Notes: generated by a model not told the origin, from the sequence alone. 64,000 nt of DNA from Epiperipatus broadwayi (GCA_028023455.1 JAQFVV010006354.1:374001-438000); one strand, 5' to 3'; shown: positions 12,301-25,119, numbered from the stretch's first letter. Program-made: numbers and translations.

Positions 12301-13680
12301 GTTGTATTTGCTGTGGTTCATTCTCATTTTATTATATATGTCTAGAGACAAGAGTCCTAACATAATTTCTTGCCCGCAGAAAGTAGGTGCATATTTTGGG
12401 TACATGACATTATAAGTTCATTGCTTTATTTAGTTTTTCCTCTGGGAAATGCCTTCTTTATTTTGTATTTACCACCATGTATGATGTAGTGTATATTTTA
12501 GTATATTGGCAATTGATAGGTTTGTTATTTTGGAGTGTGTCATCTTTTCTTCAGGAACACTTTTAACTCACTAAGTGTAGGTTGAAAGTTTTTGATGTGC
12601 AAATCTGTTTTGCTGTGCTTTGCCAACACTATATGAGATAAAACAGATAATGTCATTCAAAATTACAAATTTACATTCTTTAGCCTAAATAAGCAATATG
12701 CATCATCATCCAGAAGCACATCATTGCTGAATTGGTAAGAGCTAAATATCACTCAGGTTTACTCATTGTTAGGGACAATAACATAGAATGTATGAGTGTA
12801 TAGGTGTAACGTCTGAGAACAATTTAAAGATTTAATGCAACTTCAGCAATTAAAGATTATAGAATTGATAAGTAATACATAAATTAGTGAAAGCTATAGA
12901 TTATAAAATTGTAGAATTACTTTAGGACATATATTTTATGCAGTTATAAAGCTTGTACCATAAATTTGGTTTATAATTTAATAAAATTCTGTCACTTTAA
13001 TTGAAGACACAAAATTTTAGTGATAATAGTAATAACTATTTAACTTAAAGGATAACTTATCAGATGCACCATCATAGGTCATTGATATTTAATTTATAAG
13101 TGTAAATTGTAAAAGTATTCTTCTGTACTCAACCTCATTCAATTATTGTAACTGTTTTTGAAAATTTTGTAACAGACTTATCATATTGTTCATGTTTATA
13201 AAATTTGTTTATTGTAAAGTAAATGTTATTTTTGTTATTAAGTCTTGGGTAGTGTCTTTATAATGTCTTAGTATTCACCAATCAATATCCAGAAATCTAA
13301 ATATTGTGTAATTTATAATGCAAATATTTTCATGCTATTTATTCAAAGTACAGTCCCATAAATGAAATATTAAACTATTTAATGTTGATGGTTTTGCAGA
13401 TATGAAGATTGAATTTGAAATAAAATATTATTCATTTTATTCTATTGATCACTAATTTAAAACTGCAAATTATTTAAATAAGACTGCTTTTATAGTCAAT
13501 CATTGTCTATTTTCATTTAATAAAGTTTATGTTGTTGATGAAAATTTTGAGTGGCTGTAAAATTCTTTTCCACTGTTGGTATTCGAATGTTATTCTAGAA
13601 GATGATTGTATTATTCCAAATTTAGAGTTTTATACATTTTTGTTTTACATGATCACATTTCCTATACTAGCACATTATTT
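9370..13680. other. A+T-rich stretch without a supported gene
   Basis: Long T- and A-rich sequence. The overlapping open frames around 11488-11899 are hydrophobic, codon-biased by base composition and not supported by splice context. The 12202-12405 minus frame is unrecognised and probably chance or repeat relic. Nothing else identified. Confidence 0.5.
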
Positions 13681-13682
13681 GT

Positions 13683-13761
13683 TGATAAACAGAGCAAAAC
13701 TCTCCATACTCTGTTTAGCACAGGTGGCAATACTGTATGGAGAGTTTTGCTCTGTTTATCA
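13683..13761. repeat. perfect 26-bp inverted repeat hairpin
   Basis: The left arm 13683-13708 (TGATAAACAGAGCAAAACTC..) and right arm 13736-13761 (..GAGTTTTGCTCTGTTTATCA) are exact complements separated by 27 nt. The loop contains GTTTAGCACAGGTGG and the arm contains GCAAAACTCTCCATA. Both motifs recur in the SINE-like repeat at 37.7-37.9 kb, so this hairpin looks like a fold-back derivative of that family. Confidence 0.8.
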
Positions 13762-14248
13762 TTTTTGTTTTAATTAAAATATTTTATTAAAATTTTCCAT
13801 TATTCTTATTATTATATAGTAGGAGGTAGACATTAGCTTTTAGACTAAGTGTATGTCTTCTCATGTTTATCACTACAATATCATCGAAGTTACTAACAAT
13901 ATGTCCATAAATTAAAATATTGAGAAAATTTTAATATTAAAATACAAGAACCCTGAGATTATACATAGTTCTATAAAATAAGAACTTAAATTTATTGTTT
14001 AAAAAAGCAAAGTGGCATAAACAAATTAATAAGATTTATAAAAAATGGGTATTTTATTAAAATGTGAATCTAATCATGGCAATAAAATACAGGGGGATAC
14101 TATTTTTTATTATAAGTAAGAAATTATTGTACCCTTACTATTTTGTGATGTGTGCTATAAATATTGGGAGCTTTGAAAGTTTTGCAAGAATGAGTTGAGG
14201 CTTCTCCTTGTAAAATTTTTATCTAGTTATACTTTCTAATGTTTAATG
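13762..14248. other. A+T-rich stretch, nothing recognised
   Basis: No gene or repeat boundary seen before the ATT microsatellite. Confidence 0.5.
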
Positions 14249-14895
<647 letters not shown>

Positions 14896-15029
14896 GCAGC
14901 AGCAATAGCTTTTTTTATTGTTAGCATAAATTGTAGTAGCAAAGAACCCTGAGCTTCATCTGATTTCATCACAATTCATAATTTACATGTTGATCCCTGC
15001 TTATGTACAGTTTCCCTGGGTACAATATA

Positions 15030-16320
15030 TTAGATGATTAACAGATCAGTAATCAAAAAAATAGATGAAGAATCAGTCATAGAGAAAACAGTGATACAAG
15101 AGATAGAACTGCCAATAGAGTTGAAACAAACAAAAGTTAAATCTGCTGAAGCAACACCATTCATAGTTGACATCAAATTTTCATAGGATTTAATCAAAGA
15201 AAACCAACAGGAAATGAAAAAAATATATAAGGCATAACAGAAAAATGGTGAAAGATTTTACTAAACATTACAAAAAGTAAATGAAATGTTTAAAAATCTT
15301 AATGAGTGGCAATCAAAAAGTGATGCTAAGTTTGAGGAAACTGAACAAATGATTAAGGGAGTTTATGAAAAAATAAGGAAAGTGTAAGTGATAGAAACAT
15401 TCTCTGAGAAATGTGAGGAGACATTTAGTCAAAACAAAATAGAAGCAAGAAGAGTACAGTCAAAATATAATAAAGATAAATATCCAAATGATAGAAAATG
15501 AGAAATCAATAAATGAGATGCAAGAAAATGTAAAAGAGATAACTGCAAAAATAAATGATTTTAAAAATTGATTGTAGAAAAGCAATATGCAAGAGCAGCC
15601 AGCCAATAAATAGAGAATAGATAAAGGAAATTAAAACCTATATTATACATTAGCTTGGCCAAATAGAAGCAGAACAAGGAAGGGTTAAAAGAAGAGATGA
15701 AAATCTAGATTTAAACTTATAAAGATGGTTATAAGAAAAATAAAGAAGTAGAATCTGAAATGACAGAATTTAAACATTATAATTTAGGAAAAGTCAACCC
15801 AATATAAAACAGTTCTGAAAAATTGGAGTGATTAGAGATCAGACAGGTGAAGCATCTGTAATCTATATAGCATAGAAAGATATTTTGGGCTAAATTTAAT
15901 ATCTGAAAAATATAAGTTTGTCATTGCATGTAGTCACTTACATGGTGTTGCTCTGGCATGGTAGGATTCTCTAGTTGACAAACTGAATGCACTTCAGAGA
16001 TTTAAGGAAGCGTTGGTAAATAACTTCTGGACAGAAGACAGACATGATGCTGTCAAATACCAAGTACTACAGGAAAAATTTTGTGAAGGTGAAAGCTACT
16101 CTCAGTTTTCTACAAGGGAGATAGTGAAGTTAAAAATATTTGATGTTTGTAGTATGACTGAGGGTCAGATTGTATGAATAGCTTTTCATAACCAGCTCAT
16201 CAAGATTGAACAAACAATTGTAACTATGAATAAAAAGATGAAAGCAAGTAACCAAACTTCTAATTGCCCTAGATACCAGTACACATGTTTATCAAGTTAG
16301 ATAGTCTGAGAAAACTTTTA
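15030..16320 (+). pseudogene. gypsy-type gag relic
   Basis: The first ~550 bp (15040-15590) translate, with stops, to a charged E/K/Q-rich helical sequence typical of a Gag N-terminal coiled coil. From about 15910 the frame gives SHLHGVALAW and NNFWTEDRHDAVKYQVLQEK, then GESYSQF. These match the Gag relic at 46.4 kb (NFWSDERQEM..MQEKY, GESYTKF). This is the capsid-like part of Ty3/gypsy Gag; no zinc knuckle was found. Several in-frame stops make it non-functional. Confidence 0.7.
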
Positions 16321-16639
16321 ACCAAGCTTACATGTATGTTCTAAAGATAGAAAATAGAGAACAAAGGTAAAATAAAAATAAATCATGGTCTTGTCCAAAC
16401 TGGAAGTAAATCTAGAATTAAAAAAATAAATAAATCCTAACCAAATGTGTGCCACCTATAGTTGGGTGTAGCTGTGATTCTGCTGTTGATATAACAAAAA
16501 TGAATATTTTTTCTACTCATCTAAAATAGTCAAAATGTCACTCAAGAAATATTTGGAAAGAGATAAAGATTAAATCTTAATAAAATGTGGAAAGTCTGAA
16601 ATGTTGTTGAACCCAGACATATGGAAAAGGATAAATGAT

Positions 16640-16840
16640 TTGTTTTAGAGAAAAAAACTGTAATGTTTAATATTAGTGATTTTAACAATATTACATGCAA
16701 TAAGTATTAATCATATGATGATTTTTATACTGTTTCTAGATAACTGAGTAACTATTGCTTTTTGAATTATAACTGATCATGGCATAAAAGGGACATATAA
16801 TGCCTGACTATTGAAGACATTCAATTATGAAAATAAAAAA
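16640..16840 (+). pseudogene. pol C-terminal relic
   Basis: A short stretch near 16765-16830 reads GIKGTYNA, matching GIKGSYNARALKP at the C-terminus of the 46-50 kb integrase. Between this and gag only about 300 bp remain, so nearly all of pol has been deleted. Downstream come the polypurine tract and LTR in the expected order. Confidence 0.5.
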
Positions 16841-17060
16841 GTAATAATCTGCTAGGCTTTGTGGACAACCAACATAGATAGGGACCAGGCAGTGGCATAA
16901 AGTAGATGGTGTAGCAAATGTTGATCAAAATTTTCCTATGTAGAATCTACTCCTGTAGTAAAAAAGACAATGTATGAGGTAAACCTTAACATAAAATAAG
17001 ATATGTAAAGGGTAGAATGAGAAATAAAATATGTGTTTTTATTGTTTGTTTTTTTAAATA

Positions 17061-17070
17061 GAGAGGGGGG
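17061..17070 (+). other. polypurine tract
   Basis: GAGAGGGGGG lies three bases before the LTR start TGTAGTC. This is the normal position of the plus-strand primer of LTR elements, and parallels GGGAGGGGGGGG before the LTR at 50268. Confidence 0.65.
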
Positions 17071-17073
17071 ATA

Positions 17074-17505
17074 TGTAGTCTGTAAATAAAAGTTTAAAAA
17101 GAGATCAGCCAGGAATACATAGATGATAAAGTATCCTCTAATCAGTTATTCAAAATTGTTTTATAACCATAATTAATTAAAGGGAAATTCAATGATACAA
17201 TGGTATTTTTCAATGCCTATGTATGCTAATGAGTAAGTAAGCTATAAAAAAAGTATCTTACTTGGATCAAATAAAATAAATAAAGACAAGCAAAATTTAT
17301 AAATCTTTATTACAATAAATGTTAATAAAAGAATTTGATTCAGGTAATGGTTTTTAATAGTAACCAAAGAGATTGAAATATATTTAACTATTTTATTAAA
17401 AAAATAGTTAATTTGATTATATTTGCAGATAACAAAAAAATGAATCTGCAAATCTAATTTCTAATAATAATTAAAAGATGGGGGGATCAGTAATTTATTA
17501 TGTAC
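17074..17505 (+). mobile_element. 3' LTR, right-truncated
   Basis: Starts with TG after a polypurine tract and aligns over most of its length with the solo LTR at 7050. ATAAAAAAAGTATC at 17242 may be its TATA region. Alignment stops near 17505, where the inverted RT/RNase H relic begins, so the LTR end is lost. The 7242-7451-type minus frame inside it is chance. Confidence 0.65.
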
Positions 17506-18545
17506 TTAAATGCTGTTGTTCCTGTCTCACAGGATAGCAGCTTAATGTGTCTGCCACTACATTTGCTTTATCCTGTCAGTATCTCACACTGTAATTACAT
17601 TCTTAAAGTAATAAACTCCACCATAATTATTAACTGGCTGTTCATGAGGAAGGTATAGTTTAAGAATTCAACACTTTTGTGATCAGTGATTACAATTACC
17701 TCAGATTCTATCAGAAACTGGTGAAATTTTTTGAACATCCTCCTTTTATTTCAGGACCCTTCAATAAGCAGTTAATGAGAAAAATTGGCACCCTCTCTTG
17801 TATTTGAGACAGTGTAACCCCAATCCAAACCCACTGCTGTCAGTTTGCATGAAAAACGGTTTGCAATGTCAGTGTGATAACATGACCCTTTCTAGAAACC
17901 TCATTTTCACATTTTAAAAACTGTGATCGTGCTGTTCAGTCCACATCCACCACCTTTTCTTCTTAAGCAATTGCAGTAGCAGCTCCATGTCAAATGAAAT
18001 TTTTTTTTTGTAAAACTGGATATAAAAGTTGCACAACACTAGGAAGGACTTTACATGTTTTTTATTTCTGGGTACTGGAATATTCTGGATTTCTTGAATT
18101 TTCTCAGGATTTGATTGGATTCCCTTTTCACTGATTAAGTGGCCTAAAACTTTTACTTTGCTGGTCATTAAGTTGCTTTTATTTAAATTTATTTTGATTC
18201 CCTTTTGTCTTCATTCACACAACAGCTGTTCTAATTGCGTAAAATGCTCTTTTATGCTCTCTGATGCCAATATGATTCATCAACATACATTACCACTAAA
18301 TTTTTATCTCATTTGATAACACCTGATCTAAACACTGTATTAACCATGTCCTGTTATTTTTCAAACCAAACAGTATCTGATTAAAGTTACATGCATGTCC
18401 ACTATACTGAAATGTGGTGTACTTCCAATAGTTAGGATATAGTTTGCATTCTTTAAAAATGTGTTTTAATGCATTTATTATATATATTTGTAAGGGATGG
18501 AAAAATCATCCTTCCTTTTGAAGGGCCATTATAGTTTTAAAAAAA
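17500..18545 (-). pseudogene. gypsy RT/RNase H relic
   Basis: Read on the minus strand. From high to low coordinates it gives an RT core with FGLKN..QCLDQVL and a decayed active-site region (VMYVDE-like). Then comes the thumb/connection, KVKVLGHLISEKGIQ followed by NKKHVKSF and LCNFY (best open piece 18168-17914). RNase H follows with SEVIVITDHKSVEFLN near 17700-17660. The end shows NVVADTLSCYP near 17560-17530. Each segment has a counterpart in the pol at 47.6-48.9 kb. Stops and frameshifts throughout. It lies inverted next to the gag/LTR relic, so it comes from a second element or a rearrangement. Confidence 0.8.
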
Positions 18546-18699
18546 TCTCTTTGATTTAGTTTTTACTTAAGGATTTGTAAATAGGTTGTTATTGTTGTTA
18601 GTTATTGTTTATTGTTATTTGGTTCATTTTTATTTATTTATTGTGATATGTGCTTTTTTTGTGATGGTGAGATTTTAATAGCAATGGATATATATAAAT

Positions 18700-20650
18700 T
18701 CATAAGTGTGTATATTGAAACAGACAGATCGAAGAACCGATCTTAGTTTCATGTGTTGAAGTACGGTAATTCGAACTACTATTCGCCCGCAATGGGATTT
18801 TTCCATTTCAAGTCACAAAAATTGAGCTATATATATTTTATGTTTTGTAAATAAATATGTAAAGATTCCGTGCATAAATGTCACAAATCATGAAATAATA
18901 TTCGTGTGTGCGTGGTTTGTGAATTTATAGCAGCTTAATTTAAAAGTTTCATTGCGGGTGTATTTGCTTAAATTTTAGCCTTTTAGAATTATACAAAGTC
19001 GTTTAAAAATGCTGATCAAAAGTCACATTCCTTTGATCAGTGTTTTTAATTAAAATCTGTATTGTACAAATGTATAGAGTAATTAAGTTGTATTCGAAAT
19101 TAGATAAGGAATTTATATTTGTAATTACTGTGTCAATTTAAAATTGCGTATTAAAGTTAGAGATAGCTGAAAACGGAACAATGGAAATGGATAATTGATA
19201 TTGTATGGTCAAGCTGGATTGCTGGAGGCTGGAGAAAAGTAGGCGGAGCCTAAAACAAAAACCAGACAGAAAGGTCAACCGTGGCCATCTTAAAAAAAAA
19301 CTAACATTCTAACTTTTGACGTGGCTGAGAGTAGATCGTCTCAAAAACAGCAAAGCAGTTGCTAGAGAAATCTCTCCAACTTTTGTTAAGAAGTCCACCA
19401 GTAAACCGTAATGTCGATGGGCTAAGTGCCAGGAGCTGATCTCTGTCCCGCCAATTTGAATCTTCGTGCCGCTGACTGATCATGTTTTATGTGCTTCACG
19501 ATTTCCAGCTTCCAATCTCCAAATTGACTATGCCTTCCAAGTAAATTTCAAATGCGCGCCTACGTTCGTCAGAAATACCGTCGTGAGAAGCCAAGCCGGA
19601 TGAAGAAAGAAGGGTAACTGTGTTACATGAACTTTTAACTTCCTCCCGAGCTTAATGTTATAAGTTAATCTGTCAATCAAATGAATCACATGTAAGTTTT
19701 TTTGTTTCGTTATAATGCTACTGTTTCAAACCTGTCAGTAAATTTTCTTTTCGCCTTTTCCTCTGCTCTAGTCTTTAGAAAATAGTTTATAAATATTGTA
19801 TCTACTAATAATAATTCAAATGAAGACATTTATATTTTTTTCCTTTTGTTACTTATGCTATAAACAAACGATGCCAATAGAAATATTTCCCAACTCTGTT
19901 TAAAGCTGGTTTATAATATTGATGATAGTTATTTTAAAAGGAAGTTCGTTATTAAATTAAAGATTATTTCATATATTGAGTTGGCAGATATTAAATCACT
20001 TTATTATGTTTTTTGTTTTGTCATACTATTGTAACCGATACTTCAATCTTAAATATGTAAAGGGTTTTAAGTTATTATCTTAGTTTCAGACATGAAATGA
20101 GAAATAGTTTTCAGTGTATAATTTGTTATAATCGCTACCGCCTGAACAACCTGGGGGTTTAGGGGTTTCAGAGTAAACTTAATTAATTATTGCTTTCGCG
20201 GTCAGTTTGATTCCGCCATGTTTTATTGGAATAGTTATATCAGCCTGTTGCGTAGAAATAGACGAATTGATTATCCGGTTTTGTGTAATTCCTTTTCAAA
20301 TTCACTTCAAGCACTCGTCCTCGATGACTGTGGCAATACCATTCCTTCGCCGAAGTTAGCGTCTCGCCATACTACCATATGGGGAAGAAAGCAATTCTTT
20401 CCCAGGTTATCTCTTGGATCACCGGGTTTCAAAATGATCCCGGCTGGTTGTAGTGTCCCGGATCTACTTGGGGGCATTAAGCCTTGTCAAAGTACAAGCC
20501 GCCCGGTATTCCGTTGGTGCACCGCAAGTGATTACTGTAGGGCTCTTCAATCTAGGCAACCACTAGTACATCAATCTTAGATATCATATTTATACGAAAC
20601 CACCCTCCAACTATTCGTACACGCAACGGCTCGAATCTATTCGAATAAAA
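18700..20650. promoter_or_regulatory. CpG-rich region, candidate promoter/first exon
   Basis: Two patches (about 19190-19640 and 20130-20650) have balanced base composition and many CpGs, unlike the rest of the window. Both contain YY1-like motifs: AAGATGGCC on the minus strand near 19285, and CATGGCGG on the minus strand near 20214. Short CpG-rich open frames exist: MRAYVRQKYRREKPSRMKKE from 19552 (+) before GGTAACTG; a 60-codon minus frame 19483-19301; a 120-codon plus frame 20218-20580. None resembles a family I know. A bidirectional promoter with 5' exons is plausible. An unrecognised repeat or recently inserted DNA is the alternative. Confidence 0.35.
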
Positions 20651-21039
20651 TAACTTAATAAAAATCGTAGATAAATATTTTCAATGCTCAAATGCTCTGA
20701 TTCCCTTAGCCACCCGTCAATCATTTCGCTACACAAATATTGGTATGAGTTTGTTTACCAGGTAAAATGATTACTAAAGACTAGTAGCTAATTATAATAG
20801 AATATTTATGGAAATCTTACCGTACTTTTGAATACTATATTTTTATGCTTTCTATTTATTATTAAACAATTTATTTAATCTAATTTTGTGTCTTCCAACT
20901 CATTACTCTCGAAGTCTATTTAGTCACCTACTGTCTGTATTGGCAACTTAAATATATACATTACATTAATGACCGTACCAATATCCAGAGTATAATAGAG
21001 CTATATATAAAACTGTAAGTAATTTAGTCTGTGTTCTGA

Positions 21040-21190
21040 GTTGAGCTAGTAAAGGGATAACCCCGTGCTGTTATAAAGTCATCATCGGTTGGTCATACCG
21101 GGGTTTGGGTTTGAATTTAGTTGGCGTTTTGGAATTTATTCTTAAACGTGGACTGGGTTTGAACTCGGGTACTGTGTATGAGTAAGCGTG
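21040..21190 (+). repeat. dispersed repeat, copy 1
   Basis: Contains GGGTTTGAATTTAG..GTGGACTGGGTTTGAACTCGGG followed by GTACTGTGTATGAG. The same order appears on the minus strand at 61850-61965 (GGGTTTGAATTCAGG..GGACTGGGTTTCAAG, GTACAGTTTGTGAG). It is open for about 48 codons and followed by GTAAGC, but the second copy shows it is a repeat and not an exon. Family unknown. Confidence 0.5.
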
Positions 21191-21199
21191 GTGGATTTA

Positions 21200-23680
21200 T
21201 ACCGGTACAATATATATATATAAATAATTATCAAAAATTTTAATTGCTACTTATAATTAAACTGTACTTTTATTTTATTTTTAGAAATTATACAAAATGT
21301 AATGTTATTATTGTGGTTGTTTATTTATTTATTTTGTAGATTGTAAAAATAAATTTTATAATGTAATATTTTTTTATTGACATCATTTTTTGTTTTGTTG
21401 TTTAAAAAAATATTTTAAAATCAACAATCAGCACTGTTAAAGATTTTTAAGTTAGCGCATGAGTTATAACAATAGGGCAAAGATTACTATGGAAACAAGA
21501 AATGAGAATCGCCTTAAAACAGAAAAAGAAAGAAATCATAACTTTAGCTTGTCTATTCCACAAGTTCTTTTTTTGGATATCAATATAATAATTCCTGGAC
21601 CAAGATAACATCAAAATGGTTGGCTAAAGTGAACTTTACTATCCAGGGGTTTTTGAACCTTTTTGCCTATCTTCTTTCATTGTTGGAGTCCAGTAAAATA
21701 TGTACCTAAAACCAAACCTGTGTTTGTAAACAAACCCCAGAAAAATAGCTATATCTGTATTTTTTTTAATTTTTAAGTTTTTTTTAATGATCCTAAACTT
21801 AATTGTCAAAATCGATTTATTTCTACAGCTGAATATAAAGAGAATGCCCAGAATCAATTACTTCAACAACAGGAAAATTTATAAATTCACGTGTTGTTAA
21901 TATATACACATATTTTAAAGTTATTTCAATCTACCCTGAGATGGACAAAAACAAAAGAAAAATGTGAAATAATTAGTGAATAGTGAAATGAATGGACAGT
22001 AATGAAAATTAAATGGGGTAATTAAAATTTGGTCATTTTTTTTGTTTTTATTTATTTATTATTTTTTTTATAACATTTTAAAATTTATCTTTATAAAAGT
22101 ATATACTTTTGTGATATCTAAAACTAACTTATAATTTTTTTTTTGAATGTTTAAACTTATTAATAATAGTGAAAGTCAATTTTTAATATATATATATTTG
22201 TTTATTTTTTTTGTCAAAAATTTTATATCTTAAATTGTGCAAATATATTGTTAAATGCCAAATTAAAATAGTGATTGTAGTAATATATGTTTTTTTAATA
22301 TCGTATTTGATTCACGTTTTATATATATATATTGTACCGAAGCACATTGATATTTGATTAATTGTATTAAAATAGAAAAAAATATAAAAAAATCTAAAAT
22401 TGAAAGAATAAAATGTAAAACTAAAGAGCGGGGGGGAGGGGAATTATTATATAAAATAAACTGTAAACGCTGTTTAAAATAATAAGATTTTTTTGTTTAA
22501 AAGAGGAAAAAAGTCTTGTAATAAAAAAATGATTTAATATTTTTAAATGAATTTATAATAAAATAATAAAGAGATTTCATTTTATTTTATAATAAAATAA
22601 TAATTAAATATATGTTCATTTGTGTATGTAATTTTTAATAAAAATTAGAAGCAAAAGCTGATTTTATTTCATGAGACGAAAGATGCTGCTGCTAATAAAG
22701 TTTTCCATTGTTTAAAACTGTATAAATATCCCAACTTTTAATCATTCTTGGTCTGACGTTCTTATATTAATAAAATATTTCTTGAAGTAATATCCAAAAA
22801 ATGTTGCATTGTTAAAACCAAGGTGGCATGCAGTTGACTGAATCCGCTCTACGCATTTAAGACCTGCAATTAGTTCGGAAGGTGGTCATGTTTAACTAGA
22901 CTAAATGAGTAATGGAGTGTGGGTACACCACACCAGCCACAAAATCATACTGTGTCACAGGATCTATGGATGAGTCATTTTACCGGTCGTCGATGAGTTA
23001 AAAATAATTCCATTATGCTGTTTTCGTTGTATTTAAAAAATCCTAGATAATTATTTGACTTTGATATCTTAACATTCTCGATTTCTACTTAAAATAAAAG
23101 ATAAACTTTATTAAAAGAACTTTGAACTTTATGAATTAAACTTTAAAAAAAATAATAAACTTTAAACTTCAAAAGCTAATTTTTGCAATAATAAAATAAG
23201 TAAAAGCAGCATCTATTATTAAATAATATTTTTGAAACAATGGCATGCACATTTGTGTGATTCGATTTTTTTAAACTTAAAAAAGATAAATAACATATAA
23301 TGTAATGTGTATAATTTATTTGCTAAAGTAATATATTAAAATGCTTTATTTTAATCTTTAAAAAAGAAGTGGTTGGTTTCATTATAAGATAAAATGATTA
23401 ATTTATTTTAAATAAAAACAACACTTAAATTATTTTTCTTAAAATATTTAGGTGGGTAAAAAAAACACTTAAATTACCATATAATTATTAATAATAGTAT
23501 TTCAGGGATAGATTCATTAATTTAGAGATATAAATGTTTTGGCATTCAGTATAATGTTATCATTATTGGTTTTAAAGGATTGAAGTATTATTTTGAATGG
23601 TTCAGGAAATTATTTTTGTTTATTTTTTAAAAGTAGTAGTAGCTTAGAGGGGGCATTTAAGATACCTTTTGTTTGTCTCT
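21200..23680. other. A+T-rich stretch with a small CpG-bearing patch
   Basis: Mostly poly-A/T rich. A patch near 22830-23000 is more GC-balanced (GAATCCGCTCTACGCAT, TACCGGTCGTCGATG) but has no open frame or RNA fold I can support. The minus frame 21857-21639 is not recognised. Confidence 0.4.
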
Positions 23681-23683
23681 TAG

Positions 23684-23765
23684 TGGATGGTTGGAAACCG
23701 ATTGAGCTAGCGGGGATTTTTCAGGTACCAAATTATGCTGATCAGATAGACATGCTAATTCTAAT
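23684..23765 (+). CDS. candidate internal exon of an unknown gene
   Basis: An 82-nt segment lies between TTTTGTTTGTCTCTTAG (good polypyrimidine tract plus AG) and GTAAGTAG (near-consensus donor). One frame is fully open and protein-like, DGWKPIELAGIFQVPNY then ADQIDMLIL; the other two contain stops. Composition is less A+T-biased than its flanks. The entry phase leaves one base from a preceding exon, which I could not find. The family was not recognised. Small exons can arise by chance, so the call rests on the combination of both splice sites and an unbiased open frame. Confidence 0.4.
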
Positions 23766-24944
23766 GTAAGTAGCTGGCACCTAAGGGATTTTTCTTTCTT
23801 CTTTAAAAAATAAAAATAAAGTGTTTATTTGATCGGTGTATATTTGATAGTCGAGTGTTGAATGTTATTGGTAGTTCGTTATTGATGATAGTTGACACTT
23901 TACCTGAAAACCAACCACTTTCTGGAAGGAAAGTTTAAGAGGACAAAGTATAATAAAATATTAGTTAATATTTTTATTTGTCGATGGTTGTTATTGTTTT
24001 CCATAGTTTAAGTAGTAAATTTTAAGGGGTAATTTTTAAAGACTTGATAGGCAGTTGGTTCAATATATTAAATGATGTAAATTTCATGTATCAATATATA
24101 TTGGGAAACAATAAATTACACTTAATTGCATAGGAGTTGTATATAAATATATAAATTATTATAGAATCGTATTTACAAATTCTATCATTATTTAATAATT
24201 GTCTTAACTCTTCAATTATTTTAATTGTATTGTTAGATGTATTTTGAAAAGTATGGATCAAGTCATAGTATTGAATATTAGATTTATAGATTAATATCCC
24301 TCATGTCCATTATTTAGAAGTTTTTTATATATATTTTATCTATACATAAAGGTATATATATATATATATTGTGCTAGGCATTTAATATAGCCTTGAGTTG
24401 ATAAAGTTATGAAGTAAATGTTGAACTTTGCAGGCTAGGATATAAGCCTTATATTAATAAGAAGCCCAAGTAGTTGATGTTCATAATAAAAGACATGGTT
24501 CAAAGTAAAGTAGAATAAATCCTTATAACATAATAGGAAGAAGCTTTTTACATTGTTTTTTTTTGTATCATATTGTATGTCGATCCAGCTTTAAGGAAAT
24601 ACATCTATAACCTAAATTATTAATTTAATAAGCTAATACTAATTAATTAATTTATGTAGCTATTGATTTATTTTTACAACAGTTTTATACAATTCTTATG
24701 TAAAATATAAATTGCAAGTTATGTTTATTATCAGTAAATCTTTTATTTGATTTATATTTTTAAAAAATTGAACATTTGAAAAGCCAATCAGTTTTTGTGT
24801 TTTCCACATATATATTTATGCTATTATAAAATATCAAATCACAATCTTGGAATAAAGCTTCTATCATTTGTTTTATATAAAAAGGAGTGACTTTGAGTTT
24901 TCATTTGAAGTTTATTAATATCTATCTGTCTTTTCTCTTTTTAG

Positions 24945-24963
24945 TGCAGCAGTTATTAGGTAA
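24945..24963 (+). CDS. candidate terminal or micro-exon
   Basis: A strong acceptor (TCTGTCTTTTCTCTTTTTAG) precedes TGCAGCAGTTATTAG then GTAACA. In the phase left by the 23684-23765 exon it encodes IAAVIR followed by TAA, so it would be a last exon; using GTAACA as a donor it would be a 15-nt micro-exon. Support is the acceptor and phase compatibility only. Confidence 0.22.
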
Positions 24964-25064
24964 CATGGCAAATTTACTCATCAACAAAATGGTATTATTG
25001 TGATTGATTAATTATTATATAAATCATCATTAATTGAAATATTAAATCACATATCTTGTTTGTG

Positions 25065-25068
<4 letters not shown>

Positions 25069-25113
<45 letters not shown>
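25069..25113. repeat. (TA)n microsatellite
   Basis: About 22 uninterrupted TA units. Confidence 0.95.

Positions 25114-25119
<6 letters not shown>

Noticed and set aside
12600-12780. Similarity of about 12660-12770 to 33640-33720 (TAAATAAG.AATAT.CATC, CATTGCTG.AATGGTAAG)
   Set aside because: Short and interrupted in A+T-rich DNA; not enough to call a repeat by eye.
20218-20580. 120-codon frame in the CpG-rich patch
   Set aside because: The opposite strand is also partly open and the protein is unrecognised; low-A+T sequence yields long chance frames. Kept only as part of the candidate promoter region.
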